A DNA stretch of 35,529 bases from Nitrosomonas sp. (GTDB lineage Bacteria; Pseudomonadota; Gammaproteobacteria; Burkholderiales; Nitrosomonadaceae). The DNA lies in contig JAGOKN010000014.1 of NCBI GenBank assembly GCA_017994575.1, positions 1 to 35,529 of the forward strand. The letters are read 5' to 3'. Positions 17,531-26,500 of this stretch are shown one piece after another (position 1 is the first letter of the stretch; every line of letters begins with the position of its first letter). The position numbers were made by a program, and so were the translations under genes. The notes under the pieces were generated by a model. It had not been told where the DNA came from, did no database searches, and saw nothing but the letters and a program-made list of their open reading frames with translations.

Positions 17531-19039
17531 ATGGGGCAGTACAAAACACCGGGTGTTTACATTGTTGAAAAGAATGCGTTTCCAAATTCTGTCGTGGAAG
17601 TGGCTACTGCGGTACCGGCATTCATTGGGTACACAGAAAAGGCCAGTAACAAAGGGAAACCTTTATTGAACAAAGCATGGCGCATCTCATCCATGTCTGA
17701 ATTCAATAGTTTTTTTGGCGGACCGCCCAAAGCACAGTATGAGATTAAAGATTTTGATGTTGCATCGGGAGGGGAAGCGGACTTCTCCAGTAATGATGCG
17801 GCATATGCACTAGAGCTCCAAGGCTCCCGATATTTTTTGTATCACAGCATGATGCTTTTTTTTCAAAATGGCGGAGGTGCTTGTTATATTGTTTCCGTGG
17901 GCAATTATGAACAGCCGATTGATAAGACAAAACTGGTTGACAACGGGATTAATGCTTTATTGAAAGAGCAAGAACCCACCATGGTGGTCATACCTGATGC
18001 CATGTCCTTGGCGCAAGCTGATTGCATTGCATTACAGCAAGCTACTTTGAGTCACTGTGGGCAAGTGATGAAGAATCGCTTTGCTATCCTTGATATTTAT
18101 GATGGTTATAAAGAAGCGCAGGATAGTGGTTGCATTGTAAATTTTAGAAATGATCTTGGTGTCAATAGTCTCGACTTCGCAGCAGCTTATTATCCCTGGT
18201 TGAATACTTCCATCGTACAATCCAGTGATTTGAGTTTTAAAAATATTTCCAATCTGGATAAATTGCAGGCGGTACTAAAAGCTGAGTTGGACAGTAGTCA
18301 GTTGGATGCTAAGAAGCAAAAAGAGATTGCTGACAAAATTGCTGAAATCGGTGTAACGCCCAAGACAGACAAAATGTCCTCTGATGAAGATCTCCACAAA
18401 ATTCTGAGCGCTGTTTGTCCAGTCTATAACTCAATTCTGGATCACATCAAATTGAAACTCAATTTGTTACCACCCAGTGCTGCGATGGCCGGTGTCTACA
18501 CTATGGTCGATAATTCACGCGGTGTATGGAAAGCGCCCGCGAATGTCAGTTTGAATGCAGTGGTCTCCCCGGCAGTCGAAATTACACATGAACAACAGGA
18601 AGATTTGAATGTGACAGTCGCAGGTAAGTCGATTAATGCCATTCGTACATTTATCGGTGAAGGTACGTTGGTATGGGGGGCACGGACACTGGATGGAAAT
18701 AGTCTGGATTGGCGCTATGTCAATGTACGCAGGACTATGATTATGTTGGAAGAATCCGTCAAGCTTGCAGCTAAGGCTTCTGTCTTTGAGCCTAATGTCT
18801 CGACGACTTGGGTAACAATCAAAAGCATGATCAGCAATTTCCTGATCAGTGTCTGGAAACGCGGTGGTTTGGCTGGCGCATCTCCGGAAGATGCTTTTGG
18901 TGTGTTCGTTGGTCTGGGTGAAACGATGACCTCCCAGGATATTCTGGATGGTATGCTTCGTGTGACGGTACTGGTGGCAATGAGCCGTCCGGCAGAGTTT
19001 ATCGAAATCACATTTCAGCAACAGATGCAGAAATCTTAA
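17531..19039 (+). CDS. eCIS contractile sheath protein (Afp2/Pvc2-like)
   Basis: This 502-residue protein is a phage-tail-sheath family member, the subunit that polymerises around the tube and contracts to drive it outward. The N-terminus YKTPGVYIVEKNAFPNSVVE and the block TAVPAFIGYTEKA are standard, as are PPSAAMAGVYTMVDNSRGVW, the INAIRTFIGEGTLVWGARTL strand region and the C-terminal MSRPAEFIEITFQQQM. A charged, Lys-rich helical segment at about residues 245-290 is an insertion into the variable domain. Length is normal for eCIS sheaths. It is the only sheath gene in the window, whereas Afp and PVC clusters have three. The 71-base gap to the tube gene makes co-transcription likely. Confidence 0.95.
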   Translation: MGQYKTPGVYIVEKNAFPNSVVEVATAVPAFIGYTEKASNKGKPLLNKAWRISSMSEFNSFFGGPPKAQYEIKDFDVASGGEADFSSNDAAYALELQGSRYFLYHSMMLFFQNGGGACYIVSVGNYEQPIDKTKLVDNGINALLKEQEPTMVVIPDAMSLAQADCIALQQATLSHCGQVMKNRFAILDIYDGYKEAQDSGCIVNFRNDLGVNSLDFAAAYYPWLNTSIVQSSDLSFKNISNLDKLQAVLKAELDSSQLDAKKQKEIADKIAEIGVTPKTDKMSSDEDLHKILSAVCPVYNSILDHIKLKLNLLPPSAAMAGVYTMVDNSRGVWKAPANVSLNAVVSPAVEITHEQQEDLNVTVAGKSINAIRTFIGEGTLVWGARTLDGNSLDWRYVNVRRTMIMLEESVKLAAKASVFEPNVSTTWVTIKSMISNFLISVWKRGGLAGASPEDAFGVFVGLGETMTSQDILDGMLRVTVLVAMSRPAEFIEITFQQQMQKS

Positions 19040-19110
19040 CTTGATACATGGCGGGACTCGTGTGGTTCGTATAAGTGTTTATTTCTTAATCATAAAAGTA
19101 GAGGTAAATT

Positions 19111-19572
19111 ATGGCAGATGATGGATCAAGTCAATCAGCGACAGTTTGGCCCGTACCCAAGTTTTATTTTCAAGTTAAGTGGGATTCGCAAGTGATGTCT
19201 TTTCAGGAAGTCAGTGGATTAGACATTCAATCTGAAGAGATTAAATATCGCCATGGTGACAGTCCGCAGTTTTCGGTCATTAAAATGCCGGGCATGAAGA
19301 AGTTTGGCAATGTCACTATGAAAAAGGGCATCTTTAAAGGCGATAATAAGTTCTGGCAGTGGTTTAATCAGATCGAGATGAATAACATCAAACGGTTGCC
19401 AGTAACCATCAGCTTGCTGGATGAAAAGGGTAAAGCAGTGATGGTATGGACGCTGACCAATGCTTGGCCGACAAAGATTACGGGCACTGATTTGAAATCT
19501 GAAGGCAATGAAGTGGCTATTGAAACCATAGAGATTGTGCATGAAGGTCTGACGATCGCGCTTGGAAGTTAA
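19111..19572 (+). CDS. eCIS inner tube protein 1 (Afp1/Pvc1-like, gp19 family)
   Basis: This 153-residue protein is a T4 gp19-like tail tube subunit that forms the hexameric rings of the injected needle. FYFQVKWDSQVMSFQEVSGL is the signature N-terminal strand, followed by MPGMKKFGNVTMKKGIF and a late NAWPTKITGTDLKSEGNEVA loop and strand. Length is typical (about 140-155). GAGGTAA precedes the ATG. A paralogous tube gene follows 46 bases downstream. By analogy with PVC, the copy nearest the sheath gene is probably the main tube subunit and the second a special ring near the baseplate; which is which is inference. Confidence 0.93.
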   Translation: MADDGSSQSATVWPVPKFYFQVKWDSQVMSFQEVSGLDIQSEEIKYRHGDSPQFSVIKMPGMKKFGNVTMKKGIFKGDNKFWQWFNQIEMNNIKRLPVTISLLDEKGKAVMVWTLTNAWPTKITGTDLKSEGNEVAIETIEIVHEGLTIALGS

Positions 19573-19618
19573 TGGTTAATAATCGCGTGTTTTGATCGCA
19601 AGGCAGAACGACATTTAA

Positions 19619-20092
19619 ATGAATGATAGCGCGCCATTAACAGATAGTAGTTATCCACCTTCAGCCTTTTATTTTAAAGTCATGTTTGGAGGTCCGCAAG
19701 AAACTGTCGACACTTCCTTCATGGAAGTGTCGGGCATTTCTTCTGAGATTGATGTTGAGCAGGTTGTGGAAGGTGGTGAAAATAGATTTGTCCATCAATT
19801 GCCTAAAGGCATTAAACATCCCAATCTGGAGATGAAGCGTGGTATTGCACCTATGACCTCGCCTCTGGTGAAATGGTGCAAAGCGGTGATGGAGAAGGAT
19901 TTCATAGAATCAATTGAATCCAAAGCAATCCGGGTTTTTTTGATGGATGAAAATAAAAAAGTGATTCGGGGATGGCTATTTGATTCCGCTTATCCGGTGA
20001 AATGGGAAATCGAAAGCTTTGGTTCAACTAAAAATGAAGTGGCAATAGAAAAGATCGTTTTTAGTTACACATTCTCAAAGCGTATTGTTTAG
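19619..20092 (+). CDS. eCIS inner tube protein 2 (Afp5/Pvc5-like, gp19 family)
   Basis: This 157-residue paralogue shares the gp19 layout: AFYFKVMFGG, then SFMEVSGISSEIDVEQVVEG, the LPKGIKHPNLEMKRGI strand, and the C-terminal PVKWEIESFGSTKNEVAIEK. The charge pattern and the longer variable region at residues 85-110 differ from tube protein 1, so the two are old paralogues, not a recent duplicate. Homologues such as Pvc5 form a ring linking tube to spike. Position between tube 1 and the DUF5908 and LysM genes suits that role. The ATG lies 46 bases after the preceding stop. Confidence 0.9.
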   Translation: MNDSAPLTDSSYPPSAFYFKVMFGGPQETVDTSFMEVSGISSEIDVEQVVEGGENRFVHQLPKGIKHPNLEMKRGIAPMTSPLVKWCKAVMEKDFIESIESKAIRVFLMDENKKVIRGWLFDSAYPVKWEIESFGSTKNEVAIEKIVFSYTFSKRIV

Positions 20093-20110
20093 GTTGTTTA
20101 ACAACTTGAT

Positions 20111-20275
20111 ATGGCGATAGAAATTAAGCAATTACTGATCAAATCCAATATCGTGCAGCGAGCAGAACGAGAGAATTCTGATACCTCTGAGGAATGCCGT
20201 GTATTAAAAGAAGAAGTATTGGCCGAATGTCAGCGACTGATTGTTGATATTTTGCGAGACAAGGAGGAGCGTTAG
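20111..20275 (+). CDS. Small DUF5908-like protein (Afp6/Pvc6 position)
   Basis: This 54-residue frame opens MAIEIKQLLIKSNIVQRAER and ends in a charged helix (ECQRLIVDILRDKEER). The MxIEIKxLxIK start matches the DUF5908 family, small proteins found at this exact place in eCIS clusters, between the second tube and the LysM adaptor. It begins 18 bases after the tube-2 stop, and its TAG is immediately followed by the ATG of the next gene. An AGGAGG sequence inside its 3' end serves that next gene. The role of the family is unclear; a baseplate or assembly part is assumed from position. Confidence 0.8.
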   Translation: MAIEIKQLLIKSNIVQRAERENSDTSEECRVLKEEVLAECQRLIVDILRDKEER

Positions 20276-20980
20276 ATGCCCAATAGCAATGGTCAGAAGG
20301 CTCTTCTAACGATTTCTAAATGTGTCGTCAACAATGGAAAAATCAGTGTCGATAGCTCGAAGAAGAAATTTGAGGCATTGATCAATCCCGCCGGATATGA
20401 GCACACGTTTAAACTGAGTTATGCAAAGAATCGAGTACTTGGGCAGCCTGGAACCGAAGCCAAATATGATGCCAGCCACCCGGAAAAAATTGTTCTGAAA
20501 GAGCTGGTATTGGATGGTACTGGGGTTGTCACAGCCAATCAGAATTCAACTAACAGCACACCGGCGTCAGTCAAAGATCAAATTGAATTATTAAAAAATG
20601 TTGCTTATACCTATGTGGGTAGTAAACACGAGGCGCCTATCGTCCAGTTAAAGTGGGGCAGTCTTTTATTTTATGGGCGGGTGGAATCACTGACCTTTAA
20701 CTATACCTTATTCAAGCCGAGCGGTTTACCGTTGCGGGCCAAGGTCACGCTGACATTGATCGAGTATCAGAGCAGCGAGGAAATATCCAAAGAAGCCGCG
20801 CAGGAATCCCCCGATTTAACGCACCTGATCGAGGTGAAAGCAGGAGATACCCTGCCTTTGCTGTGTTACCAGATTTACCAGGATTGCACTTATTACATTG
20901 ACGTTGCCAAAATTAATAATCTGACAAATTTTCGTGATCTGAAACCAGGGATTAAACTGCAATTCCCTCCATTAAATTAA
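20276..20980 (+). CDS. eCIS LysM adaptor protein (Afp7/Pvc7-like)
   Basis: This 234-residue protein corresponds to the gp53-like tube-to-baseplate adaptor. The body (about 1-170) includes FEALINPAGYEHTFKLSYAK and LKWGSLLFYGRVESLTFNYT, both characteristic. The C-terminal LysM domain occupies about 178-232: VKAGDTLPLLCYQIY, DVAKINNLTNFRDLKPG, and ends LQFPPLN. LysM normally binds peptidoglycan, but in these machines it serves protein contacts in the baseplate. It starts directly after the DUF5908 stop with AAGGAGG upstream, and is 8 bases from the spike gene, so it is surely part of one operon. Confidence 0.92.
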   Translation: MPNSNGQKALLTISKCVVNNGKISVDSSKKKFEALINPAGYEHTFKLSYAKNRVLGQPGTEAKYDASHPEKIVLKELVLDGTGVVTANQNSTNSTPASVKDQIELLKNVAYTYVGSKHEAPIVQLKWGSLLFYGRVESLTFNYTLFKPSGLPLRAKVTLTLIEYQSSEEISKEAAQESPDLTHLIEVKAGDTLPLLCYQIYQDCTYYIDVAKINNLTNFRDLKPGIKLQFPPLN

Positions 20981-20988
20981 GGCTTGTC

Positions 20989-22779
20989 ATGGCAGATTCT
21001 CCTCTGTTGAACAGCACCGGCGTTATCTCCATAAAGATTTCAAGCAATGGCAATGACATTGCCGACACGACTCAAATTGCTGCTATTGAGGTTATCTGCA
21101 GTGTTAATAAAATTCCTGCCGCCAGAATAACAATTTTAGATGGGGACATGCCGAATAACGATTTCCCGGTAAGTAATGCCGATGATTTTAAGCCCGGAGC
21201 AGTGCTTGATATCAGTGCGGGTTATGGCAGCAACTTAACCTCTATTTTTAAAGGGGTGGTGATCAAACATGGCATAAAATTAGATGGTGATAATTTTTCG
21301 CGTTTAATCGTTCAATGTAAGGATAATGCTGTTGCTATGACAGTTGGCCGCAAGAATGCCAATTTTGTGAACATGAAGGACAGCGACATTATCAGTCAAC
21401 TGATTGGAGCCTATAACGGCTTGTCTTCGGATGTGACGGTCACTAACACCAGTTATAAAGAGTTGGTGCAATATTATTGTACCGACTGGGATTTTATGCT
21501 GACCCGAGCGGAAGCCAATGGATTCTTGGTCACGGCTGATGCCGGAAAGGTGAGTGTCAAAGCTCCGCAGGTAGAGAGTGAGCCCGTGCTGACATTGACG
21601 TATGGAATCGATCTGATTTCGTTTGGCGCAGATGTGGATGCTACTGCACAATTCTCGGTTGTGAAAGGTTTTGCCTGGAACCCAACTGACCAAGCCATTC
21701 AGGAGGTGCAGGCAGGTCCGAATCAACTGACCGGGCAAGGCGATTTGGCTGCTGATACATTAGCGGGTGTGATTGCGCCCGATTATTTTAGATTGCAAAC
21801 CAGCGTCCCCCTGGATAACGCCACGTTGACCGAGTGGGTGAAGGGACAGCAAGTGAAGTCGGGGCTAGCCCGAATAAGAGGTCATGCGGCATTTCAAGGA
21901 AGCGCCAAAGTTAAAATCGGTGATTTGGTTGAGCTGAAAGGCGTCGGTAATCGTTTCAATGGCAATGTACTGGTGACAGCAGTACATCATCAAATCAAAT
22001 CTGGAAATTGGGTGACAGAAATTGAGTTTGGTTTGTCGCCGCAATGGTTTACCGAACAATATGCAACGCAAGCACCGCTGGCATCAGGCTTGGTACCCGG
22101 TGTAAATGGTTTGCAGATTGGTGTTGTGAAGAAATTGGATGCAGATCCTGATGGTCAATACAAAATTCAAGTATTCATTCCGATTTTGCAGTCTGAAACT
22201 GATGGTGTCTGGGCTCGGCTGGTCAGTTTTTATGGGTCTAGTGCAGTGGGCGCTTTTTTTGTACCGGAAATTGGTGACGAAGTGGTGCTGGGGTATTTTA
22301 ACAATGATCCGTCTTATCCGGTGATTCTCGGCAGCTTATATAGCAGTAAATTAAAACCTGCCTATGAATTTACCGCAGATAACTTCATTAAAGCGGTCGT
22401 CACTCGCAGTAAACTTAAATTGGAATTTGATGATGAAAAGAAAATCATCACCGTGATCACACCAGGCAATAACAAAATAGTCATCAGCGACGATCAGAAA
22501 TCCATTTTGCTGCAAGATCAAAATTCCAACAAAATTGAGCTCAGTTCCAGTGGTATCGTGATAGATAGCCCTAAAGACATCAAGATCAGTGCTAAAGGCA
22601 AAGTGACCATTGATGCGGTGGGAAATATTGAATCGACTGCAAAGGCGGATATCAAAAATCAGGGGCTCAATATCAATCACCAAGCAAATGTTGGTTTTAG
22701 CGCGAAAGGCAATGCCACGGCAGAGTTATCTGCGAGTGGCCAGACTACCGTGAAAGGTGCCATGGTGATGATCAACTAA
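20989..22779 (+). CDS. eCIS spike protein (VgrG/gp27-gp5-like, Afp8/Pvc8)
   Basis: This 596-residue protein is the trimeric central spike under the tube. The N-terminal two thirds (to about 360) form the gp27-like hub with the typical YYCTDWDFMLTRAEANGFLV segment. The gp5 OB-fold follows (about 372-455), with DPDGQYKIQVFIP, VWARLVSFYG and FVPEIGDEVVLGYFNNDPSY. The C-terminus (about 470-596) is a repetitive beta-helix needle ending GQTTVKGAMVMIN, as usual when a PAAR tip follows. No extra toxin domain is fused to the end, so the spike appears to be structural only. The PAAR gene lies 50 bases downstream. Confidence 0.95.
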   Translation: MADSPLLNSTGVISIKISSNGNDIADTTQIAAIEVICSVNKIPAARITILDGDMPNNDFPVSNADDFKPGAVLDISAGYGSNLTSIFKGVVIKHGIKLDGDNFSRLIVQCKDNAVAMTVGRKNANFVNMKDSDIISQLIGAYNGLSSDVTVTNTSYKELVQYYCTDWDFMLTRAEANGFLVTADAGKVSVKAPQVESEPVLTLTYGIDLISFGADVDATAQFSVVKGFAWNPTDQAIQEVQAGPNQLTGQGDLAADTLAGVIAPDYFRLQTSVPLDNATLTEWVKGQQVKSGLARIRGHAAFQGSAKVKIGDLVELKGVGNRFNGNVLVTAVHHQIKSGNWVTEIEFGLSPQWFTEQYATQAPLASGLVPGVNGLQIGVVKKLDADPDGQYKIQVFIPILQSETDGVWARLVSFYGSSAVGAFFVPEIGDEVVLGYFNNDPSYPVILGSLYSSKLKPAYEFTADNFIKAVVTRSKLKLEFDDEKKIITVITPGNNKIVISDDQKSILLQDQNSNKIELSSSGIVIDSPKDIKISAKGKVTIDAVGNIESTAKADIKNQGLNINHQANVGFSAKGNATAELSASGQTTVKGAMVMIN

Positions 22780-22829
22780 CTGTATACGCAATACTGGAAG
22801 CTTCTCTATCATTTTGAAGGAGTGATGTT

Positions 22830-23129
22830 GTGCCACCTGCAGCGAGAATTACAGACATGCATACCTGCCCGATGCAGACTCCCGCCGTGCCTCCTATTCC
22901 TCATGTGGGTGGGCCTGTTAGCGGACCTTGTGTGCCAAATGTGCTGATTGGTAAATTACCGGCTGCTGTCATTGGTGACATGTGTGTTTGTGTGGGGCCG
23001 CCGGATAGCATTGTTAAAGGATCCGCAACGGTCATGATCGGTAACAAACCCGCAGCTAGGATGGGTGATACGACAGCCCATGGCGGGGTCATCGTTGCTG
23101 GCTGTCCAACGGTCATGATCGGTGGCTAA
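22830..23129 (+). CDS. PAAR-domain spike tip protein (Afp10/Pvc10-like)
   Basis: This 99-residue protein is almost entirely PAAR repeats: PAARITDMHTCPM at the start, PHVGGPVSGPC, two VMIGNKP/VMIGG turns and KPAARMGDTTAHGG near the end. PAAR proteins form a pointed cone capping the spike and may bind metal through the conserved His and Cys residues. The start is GTG at 22830, preceded by AAGGAG at seven bases; the nearby ATG at 22825 is out of frame. No C-terminal toxin extension is present. It is followed after 16 bases by the gp25-like gene. Confidence 0.93.
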   Translation: MPPAARITDMHTCPMQTPAVPPIPHVGGPVSGPCVPNVLIGKLPAAVIGDMCVCVGPPDSIVKGSATVMIGNKPAARMGDTTAHGGVIVAGCPTVMIGG

Positions 23130-23145
23130 AATGGATGATCTTTAG

Positions 23146-23568
23146 ATGGCGAATAGTGATAAATCATTTCTCGGAACGGGATGGAGCTTTCCACCCGAAT
23201 TTAATCCATATGGTTCTGTCAAGAAAGTTTCAGATGAAGAGGATATTCGTGAAAGCTTGGTTATTCTTTTATCAACCAGCCCTGGTGAAAGAATCATGCA
23301 GCCAACTTATGGTTGTGGATTGAAATCGCAAGTCTTTGAAGAAATTAGCGAGACTACTATCACGGTCATGGTTGATCTGGTTAAACGCGCCATTCTATTT
23401 TTTGAACCAAGGGTGGTGGTGGAAAATGTCGAAGTGGTTTCGGATAATCATGAAGATATCCTGAATGGTGTGATCAAAATCAATATTACGTATATCGTGC
23501 GAGCAACCAATAATCGCCACAATATCGTTTATCCGTTTTATTTTACCGAAGGTACCAATGTTAAGTGA
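23146..23568 (+). CDS. gp25-like baseplate wedge protein (Afp9/Pvc9)
   Basis: This 140-residue protein is the lysozyme-fold gp25/TssE-type wedge component which primes sheath assembly. The characteristic GTGWSFPPEF near the N-terminus, the EEDIRESLVILLSTSPGERI helix (residues 26-46) and the QPTYGCGLKSQVFEEI segment are all present. Length is normal. The ATG is 16 bases after the PAAR stop and the baseplate J-like gene begins 15 bases after its own stop. Gene order here, PAAR before gp25, is the reverse of the afp9-afp10 order. Confidence 0.93.
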   Translation: MANSDKSFLGTGWSFPPEFNPYGSVKKVSDEEDIRESLVILLSTSPGERIMQPTYGCGLKSQVFEEISETTITVMVDLVKRAILFFEPRVVVENVEVVSDNHEDILNGVIKINITYIVRATNNRHNIVYPFYFTEGTNVK

Positions 23569-23583
23569 TCAGGTTCTCTTGGC

Positions 23584-26500
23584 ATGTCAATAAAATATCA
23601 AACCAACCTACCAGAAAAATATCAGCTGCATATCAGTGACGGTAGAAGTCAGTCAAAAAGATTGCTGCCGGCATTGGAAAAAGATTATTTCAATGTGGCT
23701 GATATGCATTTTCACACATTGTTGGCGATGGTGGCTGATTATGCGCGAGTGATGAAATTCTATAATCTGAATAATCAAGCGGAAGGTAGTTGGGAACACT
23801 TTTTTCTGGTCGATGAAACGGTGATTATTGCGACCATATTGGCGACTGATCTAAATAAGATGATGGCAGGGGTTGAGTACAGCGCAAACACAATGCCGGC
23901 AAATAACGAATTGATCAAAGCGCTACGTAAAATGCCAGCCAAAGAGATCAGTCAGCCGATGATTGCCGTGTTTACAGCAATTAACATGCTGGACCATTGG
24001 TTTCAGTTACTGGGCCGTACACGAAATCAAATAGGCGCAGAACTCCGCAAAGTGGTAGAAAGCGTGCTGCTGGGGCTACAAAAAGATATTGATCTATTCA
24101 GGCAATACTTGGATCAGCTGCTGGCATACCGATCGTTAGAGAGAATTTTCTCGCACGATCTAATGATGCTGGTATTTCCTGATGAAAGAAGCATTCCCTC
24201 CGAGCCGGAAAAATCCTCCCTGCAGGTACCCGACAAGGCAGCAATTCGATCAAGCTTGTATGCTTTCATCAAAGCCATCGAAATGGTGCAGGACAGCGCA
24301 GCTAAGATGCTATCAACCTCATTGGTCAGTCAAAATCATGATCCGGCGATCGGATTATTGCTTGCTTTTGTGCAGTTGTTCCAAAAACTGCAAAATAAGA
24401 TGAATCGATTTACGCAGAACTATATCGATTTTTATTATGATCAGGTACTCAAGGTACAAGCGCGTGGCTTTGTATCTGATAATGTTTATTTGGTAATTGT
24501 TCCCAATAAAAAAGATCAAGCGATATTCATCCCTAAAGGAACAGAATTTTTGGCCGGACAGGATGAGAATAAACAAGACATTGTTTATTGCTCGAATGAG
24601 GATGTTTCCATTACTGATGCAACAGTGAATGCCGTGCATACGTTATTTTTCTCGCGTGACGGTTTGAATTTTCCTGAGAACTGCTTATCGGAATCTGTTA
24701 CTTTCAAGCATTCATCCGGTGAAACTAAGAGACAATTGACTACCGGTTGTTGGCTGAATGATGTGCCTGTTTTTACAGACACTCAAGGACTGGAGCCGGC
24801 GTGCCTCCAAGCTTATCCACTAATGGGAGCGCCTAAGAATGGCGAAGAGATTGTTCTGGAAAAGCATCATGCGCGTATTGGATTTGCACTGGCGAGCAAA
24901 GCACTGCTGCTACAGGAAGGGCGGCGTACGGTATGTATCAAAATGCAGTTTGTGAATTCGTCATCGGATGCACAAAAACCGACTCTGGAACAATGGATTC
25001 AGGAAATTGCCGCCGCCATGCAGTCATCCGAGAATGGCGTGGAGGCAATCACACATATTCAGAAACAACAGGCCTTTTTCAAGGTTTTCAGGGATCTCTT
25101 TATCATCAACTTGTCCACTGAAGATGGATGGCTGGAAATACCGGAATATCTGCCTTCCTGTGCAGAGATGGACCGACAACTAGAAAGAAACAGTTTGGCC
25201 ATTACTTTCGTGCTGCCAGAAGATTTTCCTCCTATCATTTCCTATCAGCCGGAAATTCATGGAGAGGGCTATGCAACGCAATTGCCGGTGATCAAGTTTG
25301 TGCTCAATCCGAGAAGTTATTTATATCCTTATGGGATCTTGAGCGTGTTTGAATTGGCCTGGATCAGGATTGAGGTGGCCGTGGAAGGATGCAGAAGACT
25401 GTTGCTGCAAAATAATATCGGGCAGCTCTCCCCCCTGGTACCTTTTGCACCCTTCGGCCCAATTCCGGAAACAGGATCTTATCTAGTAGTCGGATGTCCG
25501 GAAGCGGCTGGCAAACAGTTGTCGGATTTTAATGTGACGATACAGTGGAGTGGTTTGCCAAAAGGCATCGGCGGTTTTAAAACATATTATCAAGCTTATG
25601 AAGGATTTGAGCATGTCGATTTTCAGATCAGCACTACGGTTCTGAATGATGGCAAATGGATGCCGGAGAATCCGAAGGCGGTCGCAGTCAATTCACTTTT
25701 TCAGACAAAATCGGATCTCGATGCCGGTGGCGCGGTGAGTGATTACAGTACCTTATCGTGCGATGCAATCATCTCTTATTGGAATCCCTTGGAGTATCGC
25801 AGCTTGGTGGCAGGACTGAGTTATACGCCATCCGCCAATAAAGGTTTTTTTAAGTTTACGCTGGTAGGACCTGCTCAGGCATTTGGTCATCAAATGTATC
25901 CGAATGTGCTGGCTGAAGTATTGACTTATAATTCTAAACAGAAGCATGCAAGATTCCTCAAGAAAGCACCGAATCAGCCCTATACCCCTGTGATTTCCTC
26001 AATCTCAGTCAACTACCAAGCATTCTCAGACATCATTCCGGGGAATAAAGAAGTCGATTGTATCGCCTCGATGCAGGAAAAGTTGATCCATCTGCACCCA
26101 CTGGGATGGGAAGACTCCATTCTGGGATTTGATCAACCTAATTTCTTATTGCCACAATATGCATATTCTGGCAATTTACTGATTGGATTAAAGGGGCGGA
26201 TGAACGGCGGAATCATAACACTGTATTTTTATCTACGCGAAGACTCCTTGCCAATCGAAAAAATCGAATTGGATGCATTACAATGGTTCTATCTTTCCCA
26301 CAATCAGTGGGTGCCGCTCAATAAGAAGGATATTATTTCGGATTCATCCCAGGGTTTTATGAAATCAGGAATTGTCACTTTGAATATTCCGGCGGATATT
26401 ACTCAGGAAAATACCATTCTCCCGAATGGACAATTCTGGTTAATGGTTTCTGCAGAGCGAGACCTTGAGAAATTTTGTAGTTTCTATACCGTCTACGCGC

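Noticed and set aside
18515..19021. 168-codon minus-strand frame
   Set aside because: Lies wholly inside the sheath gene, which is strongly supported on the plus strand.
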